This document shows, piece by piece, positions 1 through 12,440 of a stretch of DNA of 64,000 nt. Position 1 is the stretch's first letter, and every line of letters begins with the position of its first letter. Source of the stretch: Gari tellinella (taxonomy: Eukaryota; Mollusca; Bivalvia; Cardiida; Psammobiidae). The stretch is from positions 13,900,227-13,964,226 of the forward strand of contig OV277858.1 of assembly GCA_922989275.2 (NCBI GenBank), in the 5' to 3' direction. A program made the position numbers and the translations under genes. A model generated the notes under the pieces. That model had not been told where the DNA came from and ran no database searches. It saw nothing but the letters and a program-made list of their open reading frames with translations.

Positions 1-990
1 AACCATTATATGGCTCTTAAGTATATAGTCACAGCAGACTATACCGTCTCAAGACCCCTTTTTAAATAACCACTTCCCTGGAGAACACTCAAAAAAAGCA
101 GAAAGCTGCAGAGAACTTAAACGGGCTCTAAGGCAATGCCTATGTGCTCTAGACAGTGTGTATGCTAAAATACTCGATTGATGTTTATGTGTATGCAAAG
201 GAAATTATTAATTTTCCTGATCACGATTGCATTAAGGTTATATACTGCAAAACTGACATACAAGTACAACTGTTATACAGCCGAACCTTGTAAACTCGAA
301 ACTGCCTTTAGTCGACATATCTATATTTCACAGTTAAAATGTATCTTAGTCACGCTCTTACTTTTAAACACAGACATGTTCGGCTTAAGCATGATTGAAT
401 TATCGATTTTCAACTGAAAAAATACGAGAATATTCAACTTAAAGCAGTTCTAGCACGGAGTAAATACACATGATATCGAGGTTCGATTGTATTCTAATAA
501 GAAAGAAAGAATGATATTTTCCATAGATTTGAAAACTTTGAATGAATTGATTGTGGTTGTGTATTCAATTTAAAATCAGAACCACCTAATTCGGGTTAAT
601 AATAACAATATACATCTGTGAACTGTTAGTCAATACCTTAGACGATTTATGTTCTATTCTGTTCTATTCAGATAAAAGAAATTAAGTTATTTTATAGAAA
701 AAAACAACATTTTAATGATATAATTGGGCCCAGCTTTATCACAGTGCAACCTTCCTGTCAGTTTACATATTTGTAGACAATTTTAATCTGGAAAAATTTC
801 CAAATAAAGGCGTTTTTCAAAATTATTGTTTTATGGTGGCCATTTTGGACGCCATTTTGAATTTTGGCCGAAATAGGGCAGCCAGGTCGGGCACCCCCAA
901 TTATTATGATTATATACTGCAAATGCAACCCGTATACAAAGTGTCATGCTTTGATCCACCAAGTAACGATGTTCACCCTAGGCAACTAGA
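1..990. other. Unannotated AT-rich stretch
   Basis: No convincing coding, RNA or repeat signal was seen. The short ORF at 178-417 (79 aa) has no recognisable motif and looks like chance. A small run near 830-900 has the ATGGCGGCC-like wording also seen in the satellites at 7.7 and 12.4 kb. Confidence 0.5.
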
Positions 991-1701
991 CTAGTAGTAG
1001 TAGTAGTAGAAGGAGTAATATTAGTAGTATTAGCAGCAGTAGTAGTAGTAGTAGTAGTAGTAGAAGTAGCAGTAGAAGGAGTAGTAGTAGTAGTAGTAGT
1101 AGTAGTAGAAGTTATTGTAGTGATAGTAGTATTATTATTATTAGTAGTAGTAGTAGTATCAGCATTGATAATGGTAGGTGGTAATAGTCATAACGGTAGT
1201 AGTAGTAATAGTAGTAATAATACAAGTAGTAGTAGTAATAGTAGTGATAGTAGTAGTAGAGGTAGTAGTAGCAGTAGCAGTAGTAGTCGTATCAGAATTG
1301 GTAATAGTAAGTGGTAGTTATTGTTGTAATAATAGTAGTAGTAGCAGTAGTAGTAAGTAGTAATAGAAGGAGTATTAGAACTGCTAGTAATGCTGTAATA
1401 GAAGTAACGGTAGTAGTAGTAGTAGAAGTAGTAGTACAAGTAAAGAAGTAAGAATATGTATTGGACAAATATTCCCAGTTGTAGCATTATAAGTAGTAGA
1501 TATAGTGGTAGTAGTAGTAGTAATAGTAGTAGTGGTAGTTATTGTTATAGTAGTAGTAGCACCAGCAGTAGTAGAAATAGCAAGAAGTACAATATATAGT
1601 AGTAATAGAAATAATAATGGTAGTTAGTTGTATTAGAAGTAGTAGGTTGTAGTACTAACACGTTGCTGTAGATATAATATCAGTAAGTAGTAGTAGTAGA
1701 A
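991..1701 (+). repeat. AGT trinucleotide tract (imperfect microsatellite)
   Basis: About 700 bp of interrupted AGT repeats on the plus strand, with variants such as AGC, AAT and GGT. It generates overlapping Ser-, Val- and Leu-rich ORFs on both strands that are artefacts of the triplet composition. It is the first of several such tracts in the window (see 5361, 14052, 24080, 24740, 25603 and 37625). Confidence 0.95.
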
Positions 1702-3704
1702 TGCAATGCATCATGTTTTCATAAAAACAGGTTTCAATGTATTTGCATTTATATATATTATTCAGTGTGTGAACATTTTCTTAAAAGTCAGAAACGGCTC
1801 ATCAACGAAAACGACTATTACACTGTGATTTCTGTTAATTTCAGTACATGTGTAACTACAAACTATGGCTTTTATTTATGCTTCTCGGTGGATTACGAGA
1901 AAATGTGAATTATCACTAGATAATTTTACTGTTTCAAGCAGTGGGATTATCGTCGCGAGTGCTTCTTTAATTAGTTTTCCCCATAGGGCTCCACAAGAAT
2001 CGCTGTCAACCGCGTCTTTTCGTTTCATTCCCGCAACCCGAATTGTGGCGAATCACTCAACGGAAGAACACGACTAAACGATCGAAAGTAAAAACGTAAT
2101 TCCGATGGCGTCAAATAAATAAATCACTGATGTGATTGTACGGCAAAATGTCACAAAATGTGTTCCATATAAAATTCGAGCTCTAAACGGGATATACAAT
2201 GTACTTTCGTATTCAATTACCGGATAATTTCGTTTAAAAAGGTGACTTAAAAGCATAAATAAATAGAACAACTGTATTCTGTCAGTGTAAGATCTTCGCC
2301 ACTCATGAAAAACTAACGTCTGATGTTCAATATATTACATTTCTATCTTACACCGAAAAAACAGTTAACCTCAATTTAAAATAATAATTAGGTTTATTAT
2401 ACATTGACATAGAAATGGCTCAACAGCACGTTTTCACTGATATTGAGTCCCTTTGGCTGTTTATGAGCCATTTTGCCACTGGAATTTACTTGATATTGGA
2501 AAACAGTAAAAATATCAAGCGAATCTGTTATACTGGTATGATTAAAATCAGTAACCCCTGCAAAATACTAATTTATTATACAGTTTACGTTGAATATAAG
2601 TCAATTTTCTCAAATAAAAGGTCAAACTTGACAAAATATGTTCTTGAGTCTTTATGGTGTTTACGTGACGATATTCATATATGTAGAACTGAGATCACTG
2701 ATTTTACTGGGTACTTAAATAATTCCTAAATTTGAATTAATTATGTAAGTATAAAATCAAGTATTGCGTGTTGTCGGCTTAGAACCTAAAACACATTTTG
2801 TCACTTTATGTCATGAATTTAGTAGCATACCATATTTTAAAGTATGAAATAATGGATTTAATAAGTCCACATTACAATCTTCAAATAGAAGTATAGCTTT
2901 TATATCTCAAAGGCTGCTTCGACGATGAATTTTCAAATATATAAAAATACAACAGATTGTTGAGTGTTGGAGCTATAAAAGACACAACATAGATAACGCT
3001 AAATATTAACATTACCTCTACTCCAATTGATTCAGCACAAAATATCACACGAGCAGATATCCTTAACCCTCATTTAGATCTACCGTTTTATACTTTCGGA
3101 GTCCATTAGACTCAAACGTGCATTTTTCTTATTTTCTAAGTCAAGATAGGCATTTGTGACATTAATAATACAGAATTATTAATGGCTTTGTTTATGCTAT
3201 ATGTTAGTGATAACACTGATACATTGTTCACACTGTTACCATTGCAACCAGTGACTATAGTAACACAAATCACTAAGTATTCTGCTATTAATTCAATTTT
3301 ATGAATATACTTTTGCACAAACCGTACAGATGAGAAGACGTGGATTTAAGCTAGTTCCAATATTTGTGGTAGAACTTGGATGGTAAACATATGTTATGAA
3401 TGTAACAAACGCATACTTTCAAATGGTTAAGATATAAGAATTTAAAATAATAATTGCAAAATCAACGTCTTGAGTACTCACTCATAAAACACCCGTGCCA
3501 CATATCTGACGGGCTTCCTGAATGGATTGTAGAAGCAAGCATGCCGTTTTGTTCACATGATTTACTTCACTTTTTGTATTTCCGCAATAATTTGAAGTTT
3601 CATGCGACTATCATCGACTGCATTAATAATAGTGCATCGATGGAATAACATAAACTTGTATTGAACAGTAGGTATAGACAGGGCAACACAACACTTAAGA
3701 AATT
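1702..3704. other. No gene recognised
   Basis: This AT-rich stretch holds short ORFs at 1865-2077 (70 aa) and 2415-2729 (104 aa, plus). Neither has a family motif, splice context or unusual composition. I see nothing else that I can support. Confidence 0.4.
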
Positions 3705-3844
3705 AACTGATTTTTGTCGGCGTTCAAGCGAAATGAACGACAGAACATTATCGGCAAATACCATGAATCGCACTAGCAATTCATGGTAAATGTGCCGATA
3801 ATTTTCTGTCGTTCATTTCGCTTGAACGCCGACAAAAATCAGTT
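3705..3844. mobile_element. Palindromic MITE, 140 bp
   Basis: Two arms of about 65-70 bp are near-perfect reverse complements around a short centre, so the whole element is a hairpin. The arms begin AACTGATTTTTGTCGGCG and end with its complement. TTA lies directly outside on both sides, which could be a 3-bp target duplication. That TWA-type duplication is typical of PIF/Harbinger elements, so a Harbinger-type MITE is the best guess. No coding capacity. Confidence 0.8.
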
Positions 3845-5360
3845 TATTTTTTATATTTACAATATATTTGCTGTAATTTCTAACATTAAATAAAAGATGT
3901 GTCAGTACGCACGTATGTTTAATCCATATGAGAGGTCGATAACACGAATAATGTGTACCCTATAAGGAACAGCCATGACCGATTTACTGAATCTGTGTAC
4001 ATTCGAATGCAGAAAAAATAAGTTCCATTGTCAATAACTTGACAGTTTGGCGCGAAAATTGCCGATTTCTGATGTTATGGAAGTGACGTCATTTTAAAGT
4101 AGGATAAATATATCGGGATTTTTTGTCATAAAGACACGCAGATAGCCGAGCTGTTTATCAAGTAGATTCTTATGTCAATTTTCTTGCAATTTATCTCATT
4201 AATAAAGAAGAATGTTAGTCGGGAACCATTGTGTCCACTTGTAGGAAGGCATAGATCGGTTAAGAATATATTTTGAAAAACTCCGCCAAATGTTTGCTGT
4301 CTCATGTTCCAAAGATTAATTCGCGAATGTAAACTGCATATGTCCCGCCTCCCCTTCGAAACATTTCCACAAGTCCAGCCCTCTCGAAAAGAGGTGTTTA
4401 TATGAAATGAACACACTTTGTGTCAATGGAATTGAATGGGGCGATTGTAAATATTTATAAAGCAAAGAAAGATGAAACATGTTAACCATTTATCATAGTA
4501 TCTAGAGGCCCCTGCATCCCTTATATGTGATATCTTGAGTAAAAGTAACGGATGAAAAGAAATATTTCGACTATTTTGCGTCCATTGCGAATTAAGTTAA
4601 ACACCAAGGAGTAAAAACTGCATGCACATTTTCGTTATAAATTCACGTACTGTTGCAGTTTTTTACGGTAGTTGATCAAATAAAAAGTATGTATTGATAA
4701 GTGATTATTCCCTGAGGGCACCACAATATAATATCGGTAATTTAGTAGATTTTTACAGCAGTTTAGGTTAAGAGTTTAGACTACATGTTCGACTCCCGTT
4801 GTATGCATTGTCTCTATATATACAGTAGAGTAAACAAATATACATTTTTTACTAATGTTTAAATGGGTCAAACACATGTGACACTTTGGATGAATTGGGT
4901 CGGGAGACTAGGTCCAATCAACAAATTGATATCGTAAATGACCTACACAATGCAATTTTGTTAGAATGGCAACGTAAATTCAATGAGGTGACGTATTCTG
5001 CAAATGCATTGGTAAAATTATAGGTCACACTGGTTACTGATGTTTTTATAACATCATTTAAAATACGCAGTCAACATTTTTCTTTGCTGTTTAATCATTT
5101 TATGTTCGACCCTTTTCAGGTAAATTATTCATTAAAAAGTATTACAGTATCTGATTTACATCCAATAAATTACACCGATACATAAATATTGCATTTAGTT
5201 TCGTACATTCCTTATATTATCATGCATAACAAGTAAACGTGATGTATTGCTAGATAAGTCAGGACCAGACTTTTTTCCACGTTCCCTGCTTTAAAATGTA
5301 GCGGAATGACAACCATGGTACAAATAATATTGTTCAATATGTATTTTGATAGACATATTG
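3845..5360. other. No gene recognised
   Basis: AT-rich unique-looking sequence. The 96-aa minus-strand ORF at 4126-4416 has no motif I recognise and no supporting context. A partial exon cannot be excluded, but nothing favours it. Confidence 0.35.
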
Positions 5361-6120
5361 CTATTAGTACTGTTTCTATTTGTACTACTGATACTGGTAA
5401 TACAGTTATATATAGTTCAACTACTTGTTTGTCTACTACTAATGCTACTACAAATACAACTACGACTTGTACTACAACTGTTTCCGCTACTACTACTATT
5501 GATATTAACACTACTAATACTACTGCATTGTCAAAAACTAATCCTGCTACTACTTATTATACTACAATACAACTACGACTTGTACTACAACTGTTTCCGC
5601 TACTACTACTATAACTATTAACACTACTAATATTACTGCATTGTCAAAAACTAATCATTCTACTACTTATTATACTACAATACAACTACGACAGGTACTA
5701 CAACTGTTTCCGCTACTACTACTATAACTATTAACACTACTAATACTACTGCATTGTCAAAAACTAATCCTTCTACTACTTATTATACTACAATACAACT
5801 ACGACTGGTACTACAACTGTTTCCGCTACTACTACTATAACTATTAACACTACTAATACTACTGCATTGTCAAAAACTAATCCTTCTACTACTTATTATA
5901 CTACAATACAACTACGACTGGTACTACAACTGTTTCCGCTACTACTACTATTGCTACTACCACTACTAATACTACTGCAGTCTCAAAAACGACTCCTTCT
6001 ACTATTTCTTCTACTACAAAACAACTACGACTGGAACTACAACTGTTTCCGCTACTACTGATATTGCTTCTAATATTGATATTACTAGTACTTCTACTAC
6101 TACTGCTACTACTACTATAC
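5361..6120 (+). repeat. ACT-rich minisatellite, 113-bp period
   Basis: A tandem array with a strikingly constant unit. The marker GCATTGTCAAAAAC (GCAGTCTCAAAAAC in the last unit) starts at 5525, 5638, 5751, 5864 and 5977, exactly 113 bp apart each time. Each unit is mostly ACT triplets with one non-triplet landmark. Because 113 is not a multiple of three, each reading frame shifts from unit to unit, producing the spurious Thr-, Leu- and Tyr-rich ORFs in this interval. Confidence 0.93.
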
Positions 6121-6934
6121 TTTTTACTCAGAATCATTTGAAAATCCTTTTCTCAAACGAATTTTGAGATTTTATACTTCATAAACTCATGAGTTTCGCT
6201 CACAACATCGACTGACGTTTCGGGCGTCTTGGTGCTTCGCCATGAACGACGGATAACGCAGTCGCTGCTGCAACCCTTCAATCCAAAAGGGCATCCGGTC
6301 TAAAATAATGGGTCCGAAGGCAATAGGTGCAACTATTTGAAGTATAATTGATATGTAAAAAGGGCCATGTAGACCTAAATCGTTCACCTGAAATATCCCT
6401 GGACGGTTTCATTTTTACTCAAGGAGCACATGTAATTGTTTTTTTAAAAAGAACGAATGCCTCTTCCTAACAGAAGCGGACAGTAATTTTCCTTCTCTGA
6501 TAAATTGTACATAAAACGAGAAGAAGCTGTACATCGCCTTAGTCAACATCATACGGCGATAATGTGCACGAGATTATCGTGTACAGTCGTCTTTGTATTT
6601 TTCGTGTAACATTTATTTTTCTAAAGTTGCTTTCATTCTATATAGTTTAAAAATGTTAGTATGGGTTTTCTCCTTCTTATTTTCCTTTCAAATACCTTAC
6701 AATCGATATCTTTAAATAAATTACAGTATTGATAAATTGTTAAGTCATATAAAATGGATTGGTCCATCATGACTGTCTTTTGATAGTTGTTGTGGTCAAC
6801 GTATACCAAATTGCATTCCAGCCCGAATGAGTACCGCTGTTAATTGTGTTATTTCATAGGAATCGCCAGGTCAGTAATTACAAAAGCAACAACAAAATAA
6901 ATTTAAATTATTACAGTAATAAACTATTTAGCAC
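6121..6934. other. No gene recognised
   Basis: No motif-bearing ORF and no clear repeat boundary was found in this interval. Confidence 0.4.
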
Positions 6935-7691
6935 ATGACTTGGAGCTCTCGGCCAATCAGATACCTCAAAAACCTGTGAATATATCGTTTATTTTACAAA
7001 ACCATAAATAACCAACACACTGTTCACTTATTCCACGCTTCCGTCATCTCAAGGCAATTCGACGTCACAACCCTAGCAATGCTCCGAGCGGGCCAACGCG
7101 AAAACCTTTTGCCTGTACTGTAGGCTTAACGATAAATAATCGGAATAAACACCAGATCAAGAATTCAAACTGAAGCAATACGGTACTTCCACAGTATCAT
7201 TAACAGATCTAGATGTACTCCATCCCTTTGGACCTAGATATATGCATTGCTTCAGCTGTATATGTAAAATTCGCGATATGCATGTCTAGATTGTCTTTAC
7301 TATACAGCTAAGATCGGAGGGGAACTGCACTCGCTTGATGACGTCATATTATGTACAGTGAGACATAAACCTTAAAGGCGATTAATAATGAATTGTGCTT
7401 ACATATAGAGCTTCATTAAACGTTATTTATGTTGGTGTTAAAGCATGCTTAATGTCTCAAATTACACATTGAAATACTAGTAACGTTTCAATTTAAGTAA
7501 AATATTACAAATAAAATCACTTTTTCGTCTAAAACAAAAAGCAGAAACGAATGGTCTTCTTGTTTTCCTCGAGCCCAAGCCAGTGCTAAATAGGTTAGAC
7601 CATGGTTGCGCGCGAATAAACGACATAGTTCTCGGGGGCTACGCCCCCTCGAACTATATCGTTTATTCACGCGCAACCATGGTCTAACCTA
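6935..7691 (+). mobile_element. Hairpin-ended interspersed repeat, copy 1
   Basis: This sequence recurs at 59666-60191. Both copies start at CTTGGAGCTCTCGGCCAATC and end in the same 101-bp hairpin. Copy 1 carries about 240 bp (roughly 7076-7310) that copy 2 lacks, either an insertion here or a deletion there. The terminal hairpin spans 7591-7691. The 62-aa minus ORF over it is conserved between copies only because the DNA is, so I do not call it a gene. No transposase is visible, so the superfamily is unknown. Confidence 0.75.
7591..7691. repeat. 49-bp-arm terminal hairpin, 3-nt loop
   Basis: Arms 7591-7639 and 7643-7691 pair over about 45 of 49 positions, with loop TAC inside GGGGGCTACGCCCCC. 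The outer part reads TAGGTTAGACCATGG and its complement. The same structure closes copy 2 at 60091-60191. Confidence 0.9.
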
Positions 7692-7739
7692 TACTAGTAT
7701 TGTAGTCCGGCTGCTTTAGTCACTTTTATGAAGAGAGTA

Positions 7740-9276
7740 TTTCGCTTAGTGATGCAAGCACCAAATTTGGCACAAATGATGCCCAGGATCTAATTTAAAA
7801 ATCACGAGATCCTCTTAAAAAATCTAAAATGGCTGCCATTTTTTCAAGATTGCCGCCTCGTAAAATGAGCAAAACATGTTTTCAGTGTAGAATGTTAATA
7901 AAAGGAAGTATGTTAATGATCAGAACATCAAAAATAATGTAAATTAACGAGGATACCTCAACAGTGTCCATTAAAATCCATAAAGACTGATAGTTTCAAT
8001 ATTGCGGCTATTAGTTAGTATTTAATGTCTGAAAATTAGCATTTTTAAACAAATATACATTATCCTTTAACCTTACAATGCCTATACTAACCGTTCATTT
8101 GACGATGAAAGCAGCAAATTTGGCACAAATGTTATCCAAAATCTACATTTTTAAAATTGCACGTATGTTAAAAATCCATACATCGAAATGAATTAATTTT
8201 GATTTGGATAACTTAACATAGTGAATTAAAATCCTATAGAACTAAATAATTTTAAAATGGTGGCCATAAGCAGCAAAATTGGAACAAATGACATCTCGCA
8301 TCTACATTTAAAGAAAAATGGGTTATCAACCTGAAACATTCAAGATGGCCGCTGTTTTTTGAGATGGCCGCCTCGTTACATGTAAATGTGAAAACAAATG
8401 CTTTCAGAATAGAATGCCAGTAAATATAATTTTACTTATGATCGAAATATCAAAATCAATAGATTTTGTCTCGGATAAATTAGTGATGTAAGTTGAAATC
8501 CAAAAGGACTACTAGTTTCAAGATGGCGGCGATTAAATGACTCAAAATTAGCGTTTTTGGTATAAATATACTTTATTAAGTAATCGTATAATGCCTATAA
8601 GGACCGTTTATTTTGGAGATACAAGTACCAAACTTGGAACAAATTATATCCCGCATCTACATTTTAGTAAAAATGGGTTATCTACCTCAAAAATCCAAGA
8701 TGGTCGCCGTTTTTCAAGATGGCCGCCTCCATACATGTAAATGTGAAAAACAAAAGCTTTCAGTGTAGAATGTCAATGAAAAGATTTACGCTAATGATCC
8801 AAATTTCGAAGATGTTGACTCAAATTACTTAATATTTTAAATTGAAATAAAAAAGGACAACTCGTTTCAAGATTGCGGCGTTTAAATGACTCAAAATTGG
8901 CGTTTTTGGAATAAAAATACTTTATTATGTTATCTTATAGTGCCTATAAGGACCGTTTATTTGGAGTTTAAAGTACTAAACGTGAAAAAAAATGATAACC
9001 CGCATCTATATTTTAAGAAAAATAGGTTATCTACTTGGATAATCCAAGATGGCTTCCCTTTTTTCAAGATGGCCGCCTCGTTACTTGTAATTTCGAAAAC
9101 AAATGCTTTCAGAGTATAATGTAAATACATAGAAGTATGCTAATGATCCAAATATAGAAATGAGTAAGTTTGACTCGAATACTTTAACATTGTCAATTGA
9201 AATTAAACAAGACTGATATTTTCAAGAGGGCGGTCTTTAGATAACTCAAACTTAAAGTTTATTGGTATAAAATTAC
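7740..9276 (+). repeat. Satellite of about 345 bp, left part
   Basis: Diverged tandem units are recognisable by repeated wording: a 'caccaaatttggcacaaat' type segment, then 'aaaatgggttatc', then paired CAAGATGGCCGCC motifs, then 'gctttcagtgtagaatg'. Landmarks fall near 7741, 8106, 8262, 8611 and 8955. The array resumes at 10571 after an inserted DNA transposon. Confidence 0.85.
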
Positions 9277-9278
9277 TA

Positions 9279-10568
9279 CAGTGGTAAATACACTATTCGT
9301 ACCCATTTACGCGTTTATCTATGCGTAAGAAACGCATAGTGAACGGTTAACAAACGATTAACGAACTGTTAACGCCTAACGATTTTAACACGTTTAAACG
9401 CGATAATAAACGATTATACCCGAGGTGTTGCGATTCGTGCGTCAGTTTTTTCCGTTTCACGCGGATATTTTGGATCTAATTGATCTACACTAATGCATTT
9501 TCGTTATAAAACTAATTTTGTAATGCGATTTTTGAAAACATTTTTTTGTAGATGAAACGCTTCTTATCAGGATCTAAACTTGTTTCCCTTATAGAAATTA
9601 TAGAAATTCTGACAGTTTGGATCTCAATCATAATGCTAAGTGACTCGGCGTCTCAACGATATTATTTCTGTTTGATATTTATAAGAATAATTCCTTTTGA
9701 TTAATGTTCAAACGGTTTGAATTCAGATCAGACGTCTGGTTGAAAAGATCGGCATAGCATTAGGATCCAAACTGACAGTTTTGATTAAACCCAATTGTTT
9801 TTAATAATAGTTTAACACTAGATATTTGGATGTAGATGGGACGCCGTGTAGTTCGGTTCTTATGTTTAACAGCTAAGAATGTTGCATACGTTTTTTATTT
9901 CATTTTTGCAGTTTGGATCAAGATGAGATGCCGAGTTGCGGGAGTCTCATCCGTATTCGAACTAAACAGATATTTGTTTACTTTGATAAGACAGTGTAAT
10001 AACTTACACATACTCGCATATTTGATTTGGTTGATTAGGTTGATATTTCAATCAATCCCAATTAGGATACTTACTTTGATAAGCCGCAGTTTTATTACCC
10101 CATATCAGGTTTGTGACGCAACACCATTAGCAGCCTGCCCAGTGATATGTGTACATGTAACTAACACGCATGTCACACGTGATATTTGAAAGTCCGCATG
10201 CTCATAGTAACTCAGCATCTGATCTGGACCAAACATTTATGCAAAGCAGACACTCGGTAATTTGACATCTGATTGGGATCCAAGCAGTGCTCCGGATCAT
10301 ATGCTTAGTAATAAATAAATACGAAACACTCGAGCAGGAAACGCATTTTGGTGTGTTGTAAGATTATATTTACTCCACAGTAACGCTATTTACTAAATTC
10401 TTAAGTAGGATAAGACCGCGGCATCCGGGTTCTTTTAAACGCGTTTAGAAACGCGTAAAGAAACGGCTAGGAATAGTGTTTAACGAAACGGATAATAAAC
10501 TCGTAAGAAACGTTTAAGAAATGCGTAAGAAGAGCTTAAAGTGGGTAGGAATAACGTATTTACCACTG
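9279..10568. mobile_element. Non-autonomous Tc1/mariner-type element, 1290 bp
   Basis: Terminal inverted repeats of about 28 bp begin CAGTGGTAAATACACTATTC on the left and CAGTGGTAAATACGTTATTC on the complement of the right end. TA flanks both ends (9277-9278, 10569-10570). The host satellite reads continuously once the element and one TA are removed, so the TA duplication is well supported. TA targets and CAGT termini fit Tc1/mariner. Subterminal regions carry many short ACGCGTTTA/CGTTTAAC words. The interior holds palindromic pieces with the ACTCGGCGTCT core also found at 11346 and 33960-35040. No transposase ORF; the 117-aa ORF at 9836-10189 has no motif. Confidence 0.85.
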
Positions 10569-10570
10569 TA

Positions 10571-10885
10571 TATTATGTAATCTTACATTATCTATATGAA
10601 CCGTTCGTTTGATGTTACAAGGATCACATTTGTACAAATAATGAGCTAAATACTAATATATATAGACGGTATCCTCCTGAAACATTCAAAAATACCACCT
10701 TGTTTTCAAGATTATGGTCTCGTCACATATATATCTTTAAATACATGTTTTCAGAGTAGAACATCTATGAATAGAAATACGTTAATAATGCAAGCATCGA
10801 ACCTAAAAACGATTGACAGGAAGATCTCAATACGGTCAAAATATCAAGATGATGGCCATAAAACCACTAAAATTTAGCGTTTCGG
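10571..10885 (+). repeat. Satellite of about 345 bp, right part
   Basis: This continues the array of 7740-9276 beyond the mariner-type insertion. It matches the other units through the 'atatgaaccgttcgtttgatg' type start and the 'gttttcagagtagaac' segment. Confidence 0.75.
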
Positions 10886-11273
10886 TATAAAAAAAGAAGA
10901 AGAATAAAGATAATAAGCTCTGAATCGCCTTTATGATATGAATCGACTACTTTCGTATTTTCAAACCTGTAAAGAGGTTTATATAGGAATTGTAATTGAC
11001 AACATAGAATAACGATGAGAAACATGCCAATCTTACCCGTACATTTATTAAAACCAGGTTTACACTCAGTGCAGATTTAAAACGTCCAGATTTGAATATT
11101 TTACATAGGAACATTAAATCAATGCCAACACGAAATACCTTTAGCTCATTTAGGACATGAAATGGAAAAAAAGCTGACCAATACAACAAAAATACGAATG
11201 ATATCCCATATAAACTTAAATATGATTTAATTAATTTAAACTAGCATTAATTTAATAGAAACTCTACTTACTT
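10886..11273. other. No gene recognised
   Basis: The only long ORF (10947-11189, minus, 80 aa) shows no recognisable motif. No repeat relationship was found. Confidence 0.35.
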
Positions 11274-11516
11274 TAGTGGAGAAAACGTTATTCTTTCCCA
11301 ATAAACACGTTTATGCTAAATCTATTATCTCCATTGTAAATAGTTAGGAGCGAGATCAGACGCCGGGTAATTCCGCATCTGATCAGGCTCCTAACTGTTT
11401 GCCACTACATCGAAATTGTCAAAATATTGTATTTTTTCTCATTCTAGTGCAATCTGTTTGCGTTTCGATTGCGTTTAAACGGGAAAGACTTACGTTTACT
11501 CCACTGCATAAGGAGT
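11274..11516. mobile_element. Small CAGTGG-type TIR element
   Basis: Inverted ends of about 27 bp: TAGTGGAGAAAACGTTATTC on the left and CAGTGGAGTAAACGTAAGTC on the complement of the right end. The terminal CAGTGG resembles the ends of the larger element at 9279-10568. At its centre (11343-11395) is a palindrome containing GATCAGACGCCGGG, again the core seen in the larger element. The TA flanks are not intact, so the exact ends are approximate. Confidence 0.7.
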
Positions 11517-12440
11517 CGACATAAAAGTTGTTCTCTACCGAGCTTAAAACTAATATTGTCAATCATATGGAAATATATACCATTACAATTAGTAAATGGG
11601 CATTAGCATATTGATGTGAATAAGATTCCAGAATGGTTGCTGTCTGAAGCATTTTAATCCGGGATACTTGAGTGTTTTTGCTTGACGAGAAATGAGAGGA
11701 GATTGTTTGGTTTTAGATGGATTTAAAAATCATTGCATTGATGTTGGTTGTCAGGGTGCTTTTACCAAACAACTCAAGTAACACTGGCCTGATTCAAATG
11801 GCGCATATGAATGTGCTGTCATAGCTGTTGATCTCAATGTACATATGACCTTTTTCTCATCACTTGGTACCATACTACAGTTTATTTGAAAAAAGAAAAT
11901 TAAGAGATTATGTGGATTGGCTGGTACAGCAGGGACCTTTCGTTTTGTCTTAGGTTTCACAAGAACACGCAACATGCATACACAAAGTTTCACCGTGCTG
12001 CTTCTGCTTGCTCCCAAGGAGGCACATGCGTATCATTGTGCAGAGAAGAGTGAAAAAGCCCTGAAGTTTGACAAACACTAAGTGAGACATAAGTTTTGAT
12101 ATGGAGAACTCACATTGTTTTGCTTTGTCAAACATCTGCTCTTACGTATTTGCAAAAATAAATTAGCAACTAGGTAAGATGACTTCCGTTGAGCCCAAGA
12201 GAATGCTTGGAACAAAACCCCACTCACAGGTGTTCAATGAGTTATAGAGGAGAACATTTGTAGTTCTGGAGCATAGCAATCGACCAAGCTCACTAGCGAG
12301 CCCATGTAGATGCCAAACGTAATAGGCATTTAGGTCGAGTTACCGAGGACACATCAGAGACAAATGAAGTCATCTGAACAAGAAGTTCGCCATTTAGTCG
12401 AAGATAGAATACATGTAAGCCAAGATACATATATTTTGAT
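11517..12440. other. No gene recognised
   Basis: Overlapping short minus-strand ORFs at 11751-12135 have no recognisable domains. I found no RNA gene or repeat boundary. Confidence 0.35.

Noticed and set aside
1120..1487. Ser-, Val- and Leu-rich ORFs on both strands
   Set aside because: They are translations of the AGT tract in different frames, with no other features.
5212..6137. Overlapping Thr-, Val- and Leu-rich ORFs
   Set aside because: Products of the 113-bp ACT minisatellite.
7488..7676. Small protein conserved between 7488-7676 and 59973-60176 (minus)
   Set aside because: Conservation follows DNA repeat identity, and the reading runs across a hairpin.
9836..10189. 117-aa ORF inside the mariner-type element, considered as a transposase remnant
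   Set aside because: No DDE/D or helix-turn-helix motif; it overlaps palindromic non-coding repeats.
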